The translations under genes and the position numbers were made by a program. The notes under the pieces were generated by a model. That model was not told the DNA's origin, did no database searches, and saw only the letters and a list, made by a program, of their open reading frames with translations. From Spirochaetota bacterium (GTDB taxonomy: Bacteria; Spirochaetota; UBA4802; JAFGJZ01): a stretch of DNA of 51,901 nucleotides. Where the stretch lies: positions 1 through 51,901 of the forward strand of contig JAKPJF010000070.1 in the NCBI GenBank assembly GCA_029554345.1, in the 5' to 3' direction. Positions 18,755 through 27,550 of the stretch are shown here, one piece after another (the first letter of the stretch is position 1; each line of letters opens with the position of its first letter).

Positions 18755-19752
18755 GCCCGCCTTTTAGTAGACTCCCTTATGACAAGCTTCGGTTCAACAA
18801 GCTGCTTTTGCGGTTTCAGCTCTCTGTCTTTTATACGTTCGAATATTCTTGCAAACGCCATTTCTCCGAGGCTGAATTTAGGCTGATATACTGTCGTAAG
18901 TCTGGGAACTGTATATTGACACATGAAAAGATCATCGAATCCGATAACAGATATCTGATCGGGTATTGCGATATTAATATCCGCAGCAGCACGGATACCG
19001 CCGATTGCCAGATTATCAGAATAGAAAAATATAGCAGTGGGAGGAACTTTCATCTTCGAAAACTTTACGAATGAATCATAGCCGGCATGAGTATGAAAAT
19101 CTGTTTCAATAATATAATCCTTATTCAATTCAATGCCATTTTCATTAAGAGCTTTTTCCCACCCCTTAATACGCTGACGGTATGAAAAATTATCATTACC
19201 TTCAGCTGAAACACATGCAATTTTAGTATGACCGAGTTCAATGAAATGCTTTGCAGCAAGATATCCCCCCATGAAATCATCCGTACAGATTGCATCCATG
19301 CCGCTGTCTTCAATATAATGCTGAAGAAACAAAACAGGTATCTCAAGATTGACCAGATTCGGGACTCTTGTCTCATCAAGAAGGCTGTGTATTATGACGG
19401 CATCAACACCCTTATCCAGAAGCATTTCAATATTTTCTTTTTCCTTTTCCGGATTGCACTCAGAATAACATACTATTATATTATAACCTTCAAGATAAGC
19501 CTTCTTTTCAATTCCGGTAAGAGTTTCCGAAAAGTAGGGATTTACGTTTATCGAAGAAAGAACACCTATCGTCTTGCTTTCCTGCTTACGGAGGCACCTC
19601 GCGACCTGGTTCGGACGGTATTTCAGTTCCCTGATCGCCTTATTCACGCGCTTTACAACATCTTCACTCACAAAACGAGTTTCATTAATAACATGCGACA
19701 CAGTCGTGTAGGATACTCCCGCCTTTTTAGCCACATCTTTGATGGTTGCCAT
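18751..19752 (-). CDS. LacI-family transcriptional regulator
   Basis: 333 residues, standard for the family. The N-terminal HTH (TIKDVAKKAGVSYTTVSHVIN, residues 3-23) and hinge helix (about 46-60, RPNQVARCLRKQ) precede a periplasmic-binding-protein-like sensor domain starting at IGVLSSINVNPYFSETLTGI. The effector is likely a sugar or nucleoside but cannot be named. It is the second gene of an operon with the MATE transporter: 20 bp separate them and AAAGAGGA precedes the ATG. A LacI-type palindrome lies in the promoter of that operon, so the protein probably represses its own transcription and that of the transporter. Confidence 0.93.
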   Translation of the reverse strand: MATIKDVAKKAGVSYTTVSHVINETRFVSEDVVKRVNKAIRELKYRPNQVARCLRKQESKTIGVLSSINVNPYFSETLTGIEKKAYLEGYNIIVCYSECNPEKEKENIEMLLDKGVDAVIIHSLLDETRVPNLVNLEIPVLFLQHYIEDSGMDAICTDDFMGGYLAAKHFIELGHTKIACVSAEGNDNFSYRQRIKGWEKALNENGIELNKDYIIETDFHTHAGYDSFVKFSKMKVPPTAIFFYSDNLAIGGIRAAADINIAIPDQISVIGFDDLFMCQYTVPRLTTVYQPKFSLGEMAFARIFERIKDRELKPQKQLVEPKLVIRESTKRRA

Positions 19753-19772
19753 GATCTTCCTCTTTTAATGCT

Positions 19773-21149
19773 CTAAGTTCTACGCAAACGAATCCTATCA
19801 AGCTTGTTCAGAAAGGAAAGAAAAAAATCTCTTCCTTTGGCAAATCGCAGAGTATTTATTACTGCACGGACAAATTCATCCGTTATCCAGGTAATATAAA
19901 CGCCTGTTAGAGAAAGTCCCAAGGGAAATATCATAATATAGGACATTACAACCACGAAAACAGTACCGAAAATCTGGGTATAAAGCATCCATCGGGTATC
20001 TCCGATTCCTCGTATTCCGTGACCTATAACAACATTAAAAGCTTTAGGAATCAGGAAAAAAGCTACCATTATCAAATATGGATAACTGCTGCTTATCATG
20101 GCGGAATCTTTTGTAAAAATGGAGACTATATCCTTTGCGAATCCCCCGAAAAGAATCATGAAAAAAACATTAATCAGAATAGAAATTTTGAGACAACGGT
20201 ATGTCGCCCGCGCCGCCTCATTTTTTCTTCCTGCACCGGTGGCATGCCCTGCAAGTGTCTGCGCCGCTTTTGCAAAACCTGAATAAAAAAGAAAACACAC
20301 AACTTCAATACGCATTACCAGAGTGTAAATTCCGGTTTCGCCCGGACCTAATGAATTCATATAGCGCACAATAATCAGATTCCCGAAATGCCATGTTATT
20401 TCTTCAAGTCCTGAAGGTATGCCGATTCGGGCTATGTTCTTGTAATTCTCGAACTTGGATTTTATAATTTTCGAAAGATTAATTCCGAACTTTCTGCTAT
20501 TTACGAGAAGAAATGAAATAGTTATCGCGGCGCCGATAAACTCAGCTGTGACGAGCGCTATTCCGGCCCCTCTTATCTCCATCGGAGCAAATCCGAAATG
20601 ACCGAAAATCAGAACCCATGACAGAAAAAGATTAATCGTTGATCTGACTGCTCCTGAAATAAAAAGAGGGAAGGTTTTCCCGTGAGCCTGAAGTATAGCG
20701 GTGGCAGTGGTTTCTGCACCGACAAAAAGAAATACAAATGAAAGAATCCGGATATATTCAACAGAATAGGACAAAATCGGTTCACGAACACCCATTAGTT
20801 GAAAAACCTGTTCGGGAAATATTATCCAGAACAGAAAAAAAGCCAGAGAAAAAAGAGTATTAAACTTGAATGCGCTTGCAGACAATCTTGCCGCCTGAAC
20901 TTTTTTCCCGGCTCCTAATTTCTGCGCGGCAAGAACAGTCGTTCCGGTATTAACAGACCAGAAAAATGAAAGAGTCAGAATAAACGGAAAAATGCTGTTG
21001 CCGACTGCTGCAAAATATTCAGTATTAATTCGTCCGAGAAAAGCTGAATTAATCAGAATTTCAGTCTGCTGGATGATTCCGGCGATGACTATCGGAATTC
21101 CGATTCTGAATATTATTTTATATTGCTTGATGTTAGGATTTTTAAACAT
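19773..21149 (-). CDS. MATE-family multidrug/solute efflux transporter
   Basis: 458 residues, about twelve membrane helices in two related halves. The N-terminal half begins IGIPIVIAGIIQQTEILINSAF, the classic first helix with the Gln/Asn set of MATE proteins, and GIPSGLEEITWHFGN opens the second half. MATE proteins export organic cations or metabolites in exchange for Na+ or H+. GAGG lies 6 nt before the start. Linkage with a LacI regulator suggests a role tied to a specific metabolite, possibly sugar or nucleoside related, more than general drug resistance. Confidence 0.9.
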   Translation of the reverse strand: MFKNPNIKQYKIIFRIGIPIVIAGIIQQTEILINSAFLGRINTEYFAAVGNSIFPFILTLSFFWSVNTGTTVLAAQKLGAGKKVQAARLSASAFKFNTLFSLAFFLFWIIFPEQVFQLMGVREPILSYSVEYIRILSFVFLFVGAETTATAILQAHGKTFPLFISGAVRSTINLFLSWVLIFGHFGFAPMEIRGAGIALVTAEFIGAAITISFLLVNSRKFGINLSKIIKSKFENYKNIARIGIPSGLEEITWHFGNLIIVRYMNSLGPGETGIYTLVMRIEVVCFLFYSGFAKAAQTLAGHATGAGRKNEAARATYRCLKISILINVFFMILFGGFAKDIVSIFTKDSAMISSSYPYLIMVAFFLIPKAFNVVIGHGIRGIGDTRWMLYTQIFGTVFVVVMSYIMIFPLGLSLTGVYITWITDEFVRAVINTLRFAKGRDFFLSFLNKLDRIRLRRT

Positions 21150-21167
21150 TTTGACCTCGGCGCAGGC

Positions 21168-21195
21168 ATTTAAGCAAACGTTTGCCTAATGTCAA
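21168..21195 (-). promoter_or_regulatory. Promoter with LacI-type operator in its spacer (MATE-lacI operon)
   Basis: On the minus strand TTGACA (21195-21190), a 16-bp spacer and TTAAAT (21173-21168). The spacer is filled by GCAAACGTTTGC (21174-21185), a perfect 12-bp palindrome with the central CG of LacI/PurR operators; with one mismatch it extends to 20 bp (21170-21189). A repressor bound there would block RNA polymerase. The cognate regulator is most likely the LacI-family protein encoded second in the same operon. Confidence 0.78.
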
Positions 21196-21332
21196 GATTA
21201 ATCCTTCATTGAAAAAATTTGCAACTGTACAAAAACATGAAAATGGCTGAAAAAGTTGCAACTTTACTGATTCTCATCCGGTCTTTTTTAGTAAGGTTAA
21301 TTCCAACCAATTCAATACTACTGGAGTTTTCA

Positions 21333-22997
21333 ATGTCTCTTATCGATAAATACCTGGAAAGAAAAGATTTTTCCTCTTATGAAGATTTTGTATCCGGATA
21401 CAAAATAAAATTTCCTGATAATTTCAATTTCGCTTACGATGTTGTTGATTATTATGCCGCAAACGAGCCTGACAGAAAAGCGCTTGTATGGTGCGACGAA
21501 AAAGAAGATGATAAGATCATTTCGTTCAAAGAAATGAAGGAAATGAGTCTTCAGGCGGCAAAAATGCTCTCGTCGCTCGGAATCAAAAAAGGAGATAGAG
21601 TTACGCTAATACTCAAACAGCGTTACGAATTCTGGTTTCTTCTTCTTGCCCTCCATAGAATAGGTGCAATTGCGATTCCGGCCACGCACATGCTCAGTGC
21701 ACACGATATAGAATACAGAATAAATTCTGCCGGAATAAAAATGATAATATCGGTTTCTGCCGATCATTTGACAGAGTATACCGATGAAGCGGACTGCAAA
21801 ACCGGAAATAAAATCATGAAAATGACGGTTCATGGAAGCAAAGAAGGATGGCTAAGCTACGAAGATGAAATGAAAAAGCACGATTCTTCTTTCGTCCGTC
21901 CGCAGGGCGCCGATGCTCCAACCAATGCCGACACAATGCTGCTCTATTTCACATCAGGAACCGTCGGGCTTCCGAAGATGGTAACTCATGATTACACCTA
22001 CCCTCTTGCACACATACTCACTGCAAAATACTGGCAGAATGTCGTTGAAGACGGAATTCATTACACCGTTGCAGATACCGGATGGGCAAAATCCGTTTGG
22101 GGTCAGATTTACGGACAGTGGCTTTCCGGAAGTGCCGTTTTCATTTATAATTATGACCGTTTTATAGCCGCAAATCTTCTTTCAAAAGCAACAAAGCACG
22201 GAGTGACAACATTCTGCGCTCCTCCGACAGTATGGCGGTTCCTTGTCAAAGAAGATCTTCACAAGTATGATTTTTCAAGCTTCAAATACTGCGTTGTTGC
22301 AGGTGAACCTCTCAATCCGGAAATCTATGAAAAATTTCTCGCCGCAACCGGAATCAAGCTCAAAGAAGGCTATGGGCAAACCGAGATGGTAATAGCAATA
22401 GCGACTTGGCCATGGGTTGAACCGAAACCGGGCTCAATGGGTAAACCTTCACCGACTTACAATGCAATTCTTCTCGACAGGGAAGGAAAGGAATGCAAAG
22501 CCGGAGAAGAAGGTGAAATCGTTTTCAAAACAAATCCATCTAAGCCGATAGGATTATTTAAAGGATATTATTGCGACGAACAGCTTACCGCTAATGCATG
22601 GCATGACGGCCTGTATTATACAGGTGATACGGCATATAAGGACGAAGACGGCTATTTCTGGTTTGTAGGAAGAAATGACGACCTCATAAAAAGCTCCGGT
22701 TACAGAATCGGACCGTTTGAAGTCGAAAGCGCGCTGATTGAGCATCCAAGCGTTCTCGAATGTGCAGTAACGGGAATACCTGACGAAGAACGCGGCCAGG
22801 TTGTCAAAGCCACAATCGTTCTAGGCAAGGATTTCACGGCAAGTGATGAACTCAAACATGAACTTCAGAATCATGTCAAAAAAACCACAGCGCCTTATAA
22901 ATATCCGAGAATAATAGAATTTGTTGAATCGCTTCCGAAAACAATAAGCGGCAAAATAAGACGTGTCGCCATCCGCGATAAAGATAAAGCATGCTGA
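21333..22997 (+). CDS. Medium-chain acyl-CoA synthetase-type AMP-forming ligase
   Basis: 554 residues from the ATG at 21333 (GGAG 6 nt upstream); an upstream in-frame ATG at 21219 would add an implausible 38 residues. Motifs of the ANL superfamily: [15 protein letters not shown] (about 204-217, P-loop), KEGYGQTE (about 345), [21 protein letters not shown] hinge, and the acyl-adenylating lysine in KTISGKIRR (Lys541). [14 protein letters not shown] is characteristic of the ACSM/benzoate-CoA branch and not of acetyl-CoA synthetase. It converts a carboxylic acid, ATP and CoA to acyl-CoA; the acid is probably medium-chain or aromatic. Two TTGCAACT sites in its upstream region could bind a regulator. 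Confidence 0.9.
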   Translation: MSLIDKYLERKDFSSYEDFVSGYKIKFPDNFNFAYDVVDYYAANEPDRKALVWCDEKEDDKIISFKEMKEMSLQAAKMLSSLGIKKGDRVTLILKQRYEFWFLLLALHRIGAIAIPATHMLSAHDIEYRINSAGIKMIISVSADHLTEYTDEADCKTGNKIMKMTVHGSKEGWLSYEDEMKKHDSSFVRPQGADAPTNADTMLLYFTSGTVGLPKMVTHDYTYPLAHILTAKYWQNVVEDGIHYTVADTGWAKSVWGQIYGQWLSGSAVFIYNYDRFIAANLLSKATKHGVTTFCAPPTVWRFLVKEDLHKYDFSSFKYCVVAGEPLNPEIYEKFLAATGIKLKEGYGQTEMVIAIATWPWVEPKPGSMGKPSPTYNAILLDREGKECKAGEEGEIVFKTNPSKPIGLFKGYYCDEQLTANAWHDGLYYTGDTAYKDEDGYFWFVGRNDDLIKSSGYRIGPFEVESALIEHPSVLECAVTGIPDEERGQVVKATIVLGKDFTASDELKHELQNHVKKTTAPYKYPRIIEFVESLPKTISGKIRRVAIRDKDKAC

Positions 22998-23004
22998 GAA
23001 TTAT

Positions 23005-23038
23005 TAATCTGTTTCGGATTTCGTTTCGGAACAGATTA
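23005..23038 (+). terminator. Hairpin after the acyl-CoA synthetase gene
   Basis: TAATCTGTT (23005-23013) pairs perfectly with AACAGATTA (23030-23038), and the stem continues with wobble pairs. It lacks a T-run, so it may act as an mRNA 3' stabiliser or pause site ahead of the strong terminator 25 bp downstream. Confidence 0.5.
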
Positions 23039-23062
23039 CTGATAATGTTCATGAATTATTTT

Positions 23063-23093
23063 ACCGTATTTCACCTTGAAATACGGTTTTTTT
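23063..23093 (+). terminator. Rho-independent terminator
   Basis: An 11-bp perfect stem (ACCGTATTTCA with TGAAATACGGT, 3-nt loop, 23063-23087) followed by seven T. It ends the acyl-CoA synthetase transcript. Confidence 0.9.
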
Positions 23094-23146
23094 GTGTTTG
23101 AAAAACTATACCGGTATTTTAATGGTAGTCATTCGACGGGGGAAAA

Positions 23147-24118
23147 ATGAAAAAAATTGCAATTCTATCTCTTATAATTTTTTCAGCGGCACTTTCGGCT
23201 TTTACCATTCCTAAATCACTGCCTAAACCAACAGCAGATTTTAAAGGATTCGATATTGAATCCATATCCCTGCGCGATGTAAATTTTCTTTTCGATGTTG
23301 AAATTAAAAACCCATACCCGGTGGGATTGAAGCTCGACGGAGTCGAATTTACATTTTTTGTCGAAAACAATCAGTTCTTCAAAACCACTACATCCAAGGG
23401 ACTCAAGATAAGCGCTAAGGGGAAAAAACTTAATCAGTTCCGCGTGAATGTCAAATACGAAGATATAATCAAAACAGTAAAGGCGTATTCCAAAAAAGAT
23501 TATCTCAACTGCAAAATCGACATGGCTATCCTCATTCCCCTTCCTGATATTTCAGGACTTCCGGAAAACATCAGATTCGACTATTCTGTAAACACTCAAA
23601 TTCCGGCAATTAAACCGACAATCAGCATTGCGAATTTCAAGGTTCAAAAACCTTCAACTGCTGAAATTGCCGCAGAACTTGCAAAAAAGAAAAAACAGGC
23701 TTCAGCAGAAAAGGTTGCCGGAATGTTCGCGGATATATTAAGCGGAAAAAAAACCGATCAGGTTATTGATCCGGCAAGTCTTGATCTTCCGATAACAGTC
23801 GATTTCGACATTCTTCTTAAAAATGAAACTGCCCATAAACTTGTTTTCAACAGCATAAATTATGACTTCTTGGTTAACAATGAAAAACTGGTGAAAGGAA
23901 CAACCAAAGATATAAAAATGCAGGGCAATACTTCTATAATCAAGGTTTCCAATAAATTCAGCTCAAAAAGCCTAGGAAAATCAATGCTTGGTTTCTTTGA
24001 AAAACAGAAAGGTGATTTTGCATTTATCGGTTCGACCTTCATCAATCTTCCGGAAAAAATCAAAAAGGATCCTCTTAAACTGTCATTTGATGAAAAAGGA
24101 AAATTTAACGCAAAATGA
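23147..24118 (+). CDS. Secreted protein with two LEA type 2 (WHy-like) domains
   Basis: 323 residues with a signal peptide (about 1-18, IAILSLIIFSAALSAF). Two copies of the LEA14/WHy beta-sandwich are visible: about 40-125, with VNFLFDVEIKNPYPVGLKLD, and about 220-310, with ITVDFDILLKNETAHKLVFN. Each has the NPxx/N-E-xx turn followed by a strand and a second half. WHy domains occur in desiccation and stress proteins and in bacterial periplasmic proteins of unknown role. A Lys/Ala-rich linker joins them. The stop overlaps folE2 as ATGA, but no functional link with folate synthesis is known. Confidence 0.75.
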   Translation: MKKIAILSLIIFSAALSAFTIPKSLPKPTADFKGFDIESISLRDVNFLFDVEIKNPYPVGLKLDGVEFTFFVENNQFFKTTTSKGLKISAKGKKLNQFRVNVKYEDIIKTVKAYSKKDYLNCKIDMAILIPLPDISGLPENIRFDYSVNTQIPAIKPTISIANFKVQKPSTAEIAAELAKKKKQASAEKVAGMFADILSGKKTDQVIDPASLDLPITVDFDILLKNETAHKLVFNSINYDFLVNNEKLVKGTTKDIKMQGNTSIIKVSNKFSSKSLGKSMLGFFEKQKGDFAFIGSTFINLPEKIKKDPLKLSFDEKGKFNAK

Positions 24119-24885
24119 GTCTAGCAGATATTCAGTCACAGCCCGACAACAGAAACATGCCGATCGATCAAGTCGGGGTAAAAGGCATCAAGTATCCAGT
24201 AATCGTTCTTGAACGCGAAAAAGGAAAACAGCATACAGTCGGCAATATCAACATGTTCGTTGAGCTTCCTCACAATTTCAGAGGAACTCACATGAGCCGT
24301 TTCATTGAAATCCTCAATCTTCACATGAACGGAATTTCTACAGCAGGGATTAAAAAAATTCTATCCGACATGAAGGAGAAACTCGACGCCGAAAAAGCTT
24401 ATTTCGAAATTGAGTTTCCGTTTTTCATCAGAAAAGCTGCTCCAGTATCAGGTTCTACCGGAAAAATGGAATACATGTGCAAAATTTTCGGAGATTCTTC
24501 TGCAGATTATTATATGGTCGAAGTCAGAGTTCCGGTACTTTCATTATGCCCGTGTTCGAAAGAAATCAGTTCATACGGCGCGCATAATCAGAGATCCATA
24601 ATTACGATAAAAATCAAAGCTTCCGAAATAATATGGATTGAAGATATTATTCTAATCGCGGAATCATCGGCATCAAGCGACATCTACTCTATTCTCAAAA
24701 GAGAAGACGAAAAGTTTATCACCGAAAAATCGTATGATAATCCTATGTTTGTAGAAGATATGGTAAGAAGCGCAGCCGAAAAACTGTCAGCGATGGAGCA
24801 CATTCTGGGATTTTCCGTAGAAAGCGAAAATATGGAATCGATTCACAATCATTCAGCATACGCAAGCATCAGCAGAAATATGTAG
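24115..24885 (+). CDS. folE2: GTP cyclohydrolase FolE2 (type IB)
   Basis: 256 residues. It hydrolyses GTP to dihydroneopterin triphosphate, the first step of folate and of queuosine (preQ0) synthesis. The family block VRVPVLSLCPCSKEIS is present with Cys145 and Cys147, followed by the YGAHNQRS segment (His157). The type IB enzyme uses metals other than zinc and often replaces FolE under zinc limitation; no folE lies in the window. tgt, a queuosine enzyme, is 4 kb away on the same strand but not in the same operon. Confidence 0.93.
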   Translation: MSLADIQSQPDNRNMPIDQVGVKGIKYPVIVLEREKGKQHTVGNINMFVELPHNFRGTHMSRFIEILNLHMNGISTAGIKKILSDMKEKLDAEKAYFEIEFPFFIRKAAPVSGSTGKMEYMCKIFGDSSADYYMVEVRVPVLSLCPCSKEISSYGAHNQRSIITIKIKASEIIWIEDIILIAESSASSDIYSILKREDEKFITEKSYDNPMFVEDMVRSAAEKLSAMEHILGFSVESENMESIHNHSAYASISRNM

Positions 24886-24905
24886 ACGGGCATTGCCCGT
24901 CTTTT
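24885..24905 (+). terminator. Rho-independent terminator after folE2
   Basis: GACGGGC (24885-24891), loop ATT, GCCCGTC (24895-24901), then TTTT. The stem begins on the last base of the folE2 stop codon, and its T-run overlaps the stop of the convergent lipoprotein gene. Confidence 0.82.
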
Positions 24906-25431
24906 ATTGACCGGTTCTCTCTTTCAAATTCTGACGCATATCATTGATGATTTCTTCATCAGAAAGTCTTTTTTCGAGAACAATTTTGTAGCGCACATTA
25001 AACTTGATCGGAGTTATCCGCTTGTTCTGAAACGCAAAATTCCATCTCTGAATATCATCCATAATCATTGTGTCAAGTTCGCGTATAAAAGTTGATCTTA
25101 CAAATCGCACCTGCATAAGCCTTCCCGAATCCGGAAAAAGCCATACAGAAATGATCCCTTCACAGACTTCATCAATTTTATTGAACTTCATCATTTCAGA
25201 AACAAAATACTTATCACCCGAATCGTCCTGCGTACGTGATATGGAATCATTAAATGATTTCTGAGCAACGATATAATCATCCGCAGTCATCAAAACGCGG
25301 AATACCTCATCCTTGCTTTTTGCACTTTCAGTCAGAAATGCATCATCGCGCCAGTTTTTCTTTTCTTCTTTTTTTTGAGGAGCCGCACAACCGATAATCA
25401 AAGCTGCGGCAATCAGCAGAATTTTCTTCAT
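24904..25431 (-). CDS. Lipoprotein with TonB C-terminal-like (AgmX/PglI) domain
   Basis: 175 residues from the ATG at 25431, preceded by GGAGAAGGAA; this start exposes a lipoprotein signal ending LIIGC (Cys15). After a charged linker, about 85-165 has the TonB-C-like pattern: ISVWLFPDSGRLMQVRFVRS, an LDTMIMDDIQRWNF helix, then KFNVRYKIVLEK. This resembles the AgmX/PglI C-terminal domain, where a carboxy-terminal TonB-type fold is attached to signalling or gliding proteins. Anchoring it by a lipid in place of a TonB transmembrane helix is unusual. Function unknown; likely envelope-located. Confidence 0.65.
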   Translation of the reverse strand: MKKILLIAAALIIGCAAPQKKEEKKNWRDDAFLTESAKSKDEVFRVLMTADDYIVAQKSFNDSISRTQDDSGDKYFVSEMMKFNKIDEVCEGIISVWLFPDSGRLMQVRFVRSTFIRELDTMIMDDIQRWNFAFQNKRITPIKFNVRYKIVLEKRLSDEEIINDMRQNLKERTGQ

Positions 25432-25501
25432 TTCCTTCTCCGTTTTTTTATTGCAACGAAATATAAAGCACCAGTACATATAATCATATAAAAGGGAAAC
25501 A

Positions 25502-26119
25502 ATGGAACAATTTTTCTTATCTATTCTCGATGCTGTCAAGGAAAATCAATTTCTCGCCTACTCCTTTCTTACAGGAGCATCAATTCTGGAAAACCTTATT
25601 CCTCCGGTTCCGGGAGACAGTGTAGTTCTTTTCGGAGCAATACTGTCTTCACGAGGCTATCTCTCACCGATAAGCGTGCACATTTCAACTGCTTTGGGCG
25701 GTTCAGCCGGATTCTATTTTCTTTTTTACTTCGCGCATAAACACGGAAGAAACTATTTCATAGACGGCAAAATCCCTTTTTTCAGGAAGGAATACATTTT
25801 TGCAGCCGAAAAACGCTTTGCATCATCAGGCTGTTACATTGTACTCATAAACAGATTTTTGCCGGGCGTACGATCGGTAATTTCGGTCACAGCAGGAATA
25901 TTAAACCTCAGTAAAATTAAAGTATTTCTTTTTTGCCTGATTTCATCATTTGTCTGGAATGGAATTCTCACATACGGAGGATACTTTCTCGGGAGCTCAA
26001 TCATTCCTCTAATCAAAAAAGCATCTTTCATCACAGGCGCCGTTATTATAATCATTTTCGCAGTATCGGCTTTAGTTTTCTTCATTTTTAGGAAAAAAAG
26101 AAAAAAAACGATTAATTAG
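25502..26119 (+). CDS. DedA-family membrane protein
   Basis: 205 residues. The DedA/VTT signatures are clear: ENLIPPVPGDSVVLFGA near the N terminus, GGSAGFYFLFYFAHKHGR in the middle, and NRFLPGVRSVISVTAGI with the essential arginines. The family works as proton-coupled lipid scramblases or flippases (undecaprenyl phosphate, phosphatidylethanolamine) and is needed for envelope homeostasis. The C terminus is strongly basic (RKKRKKTIN). It is divergent from the lipoprotein gene, with 70 bp between the two starts. Confidence 0.92.
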   Translation: MEQFFLSILDAVKENQFLAYSFLTGASILENLIPPVPGDSVVLFGAILSSRGYLSPISVHISTALGGSAGFYFLFYFAHKHGRNYFIDGKIPFFRKEYIFAAEKRFASSGCYIVLINRFLPGVRSVISVTAGILNLSKIKVFLFCLISSFVWNGILTYGGYFLGSSIIPLIKKASFITGAVIIIIFAVSALVFFIFRKKRKKTIN

Positions 26120-26151
26120 ACTATTTTTCATTAATCTAAGCAATTTTCTAA

Positions 26152-26180
26152 TTGACGGCAAATTAATTTTAATATATATG
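26152..26180 (+). promoter_or_regulatory. Possible sigma-70-type promoter for the gene at 26245
   Basis: TTGACG (26152-26157), 17-bp spacer, TATATG (26175-26180). The predicted start near 26187 lies before the terminator-like hairpin at 26200, which would place that hairpin in the leader. Confidence 0.45.
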
Positions 26181-26199
26181 ACATAATCAAACATCTTAA

Positions 26200-26224
26200 A
26201 AAAGCATCCCGAGCGGGTGCTTTT
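26200..26224 (+). terminator. Terminator-like hairpin between dedA and the next gene
   Basis: AAAAGCA-CCC pairs with GGG-TGCTTTT (one bulged T, GAGC loop) and ends in TTTT. It may terminate dedA, or, if the promoter at 26152 is used, act as an attenuator ahead of the gene at 26245. Confidence 0.7.
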
Positions 26225-26244
26225 GCCGATTAATGGAGCGGATA

Positions 26245-26955
26245 ATGATTCAAAAAACTAAGGCGCTATCCGGTAATACTTCCCGAGAAAACCCCCTTCT
26301 TTTTAAAAAGACATATGTCCGCGAATTCGCACGAACAAACGTCTTTTCCGTTCCTTCAAACAATGACTGCGATATAATAGCCGCATCAGATATCATCATC
26401 GAAGAGATATTAAGAAAAAATATGATGGTCGGCGAAGACTGCTTTCTTCCGCCGCGTTTTTATACAAACTGCGCAAGCAGACTGTTCTATACGATGGAAA
26501 ATGCGGACAGCGGAAGTCTTTTGATATTTTTAAAACAGACATCAATGATACTTAGAGAATGCGGAGCTATTTATTCAAAAGATGATAAAATTTTAGCCGA
26601 TAGAAAAAAAATGACATTCGGCAATCTCTTCAGCGCATTCTGGAATTATAATCCGTGGAATGCCCTATTTCCATCTGTACCCGAATTCGCGGATTCGATG
26701 CAGAAAAACAAAACAGCGCTTCTTGAACTGATCCTTTCATATGATGAAGTTTTTTCCGTAGACAGGCTCTCGCGCGATTACTGCATGCTCACAGGCCTAA
26801 AATATCAGAATTTTCTTCTATTCTCGTCATTCGTTGATTTTTCAGTTATATCACTGCTCACGCGTTTCGGTCTTCTAGAGTATATTTCTACGGACAGCGA
26901 AGTATCAGTACGCCTCACAAAACACGGTCGCGCGTTTCTCTTTTCGCTTTCATAA
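26245..26955 (+). CDS. Hypothetical protein, possible C-terminal winged helix
   Basis: 236 residues; I do not recognise the family. The start at 26245 is chosen because GGAG lies 6 nt upstream, itself just after another ATG at 26233. There is no signal peptide or membrane segment. The N-terminal half is mixed, with ASDIIIEEILRKNMMVGEDC near 45-65. The last 50 residues (VISLLTRFGLLEYISTDSEV then RLTKHGRAFLFSL) have the helix-strand-strand layout of a winged helix whose wing ends at the C terminus, as in some DNA-binding or protein-binding wHTH. The gene may have its own promoter (26152) and a leader hairpin. Confidence 0.6.
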   Translation: MIQKTKALSGNTSRENPLLFKKTYVREFARTNVFSVPSNNDCDIIAASDIIIEEILRKNMMVGEDCFLPPRFYTNCASRLFYTMENADSGSLLIFLKQTSMILRECGAIYSKDDKILADRKKMTFGNLFSAFWNYNPWNALFPSVPEFADSMQKNKTALLELILSYDEVFSVDRLSRDYCMLTGLKYQNFLLFSSFVDFSVISLLTRFGLLEYISTDSEVSVRLTKHGRAFLFSLS

Positions 26956-26966
26956 GATATTATCTT

Positions 26967-26988
26967 GACACGGAAATTCCGCCGTGTC
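26967..26988 (+). terminator. Short hairpin between two unknown genes
   Basis: GACACGG (26967-26973) pairs with CCGTGTC (26982-26988) around an 8-nt loop, 12 bp after the stop at 26955 and 10 bp before the next ATG. With only CGATTATTTT following, it is a weak terminator at best and may occlude the next gene's ribosome-binding region. Confidence 0.45.
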
Positions 26989-26998
26989 CGATTATTTT

Positions 26999-27544
26999 AT
27001 GAAGAAATTATTTCTGCTAATACCGATAGCCTTCATTTCATGTTCATCTTCGATACACCAAAAAATAATTCCGATAAAAAACAACTATGTGGTTTCATCA
27101 AGCACAGGATCGACAATAAAAACGCTTTATTTTGACGCGTCCGTATATTATATTGACGAAAATAATAACTTAAAGAAGACATTCGGAGACACCACTGAGA
27201 ATCCTGCATTTATGGCAATTGTCAGAAATGCTTCCGAAAATCTCCTCGACTTTCCTTCTTTTTCAATTAAACATACAAGAGGAACAACAAACGAAGCAAT
27301 ACCATTTGAATTGATTCAGAATTTCCGGACTCCGGATGAATACAAACAAAATGATGAAGACAAGCCCGTTTTCATAAAATATAATTTCAATTTCATTCTT
27401 CCGGATGATTATGCGGTTTTTTATCTAAAGCTTCCTTCCTATATCAAATCCGGAAAAATTACAGTCTCCGTGAAAATGCCGCTTGCAAAAGGCGAAAAAA
27501 TCGTTGATTTCGAATACACCCAAACAGAATATAGGACAAAATGA
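26999..27544 (+). CDS. Hypothetical lipoprotein
   Basis: 181 residues from the ATG at 26999, which opens a lipoprotein signal (KKLFLLIPIAFISC, Cys15). The mature part is beta-rich with no family I recognise: IKTLYFDASVYYIDENN, FMAIVRNASENLLDFPSFSI and YNFNFILPDDYAVFYLKLPSY suggest a small immunoglobulin-like or LEA-like sandwich. Its stop is 6 bp before gatC, so it is probably cotranscribed with gatC-pyrK-tgt. No good Shine-Dalgarno site precedes the start; the sequence there forms a hairpin arm. Confidence 0.65.
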   Translation: MKKLFLLIPIAFISCSSSIHQKIIPIKNNYVVSSSTGSTIKTLYFDASVYYIDENNNLKKTFGDTTENPAFMAIVRNASENLLDFPSFSIKHTRGTTNEAIPFELIQNFRTPDEYKQNDEDKPVFIKYNFNFILPDDYAVFYLKLPSYIKSGKITVSVKMPLAKGEKIVDFEYTQTEYRTK

Positions 27545-27550
27545 GGTTTT

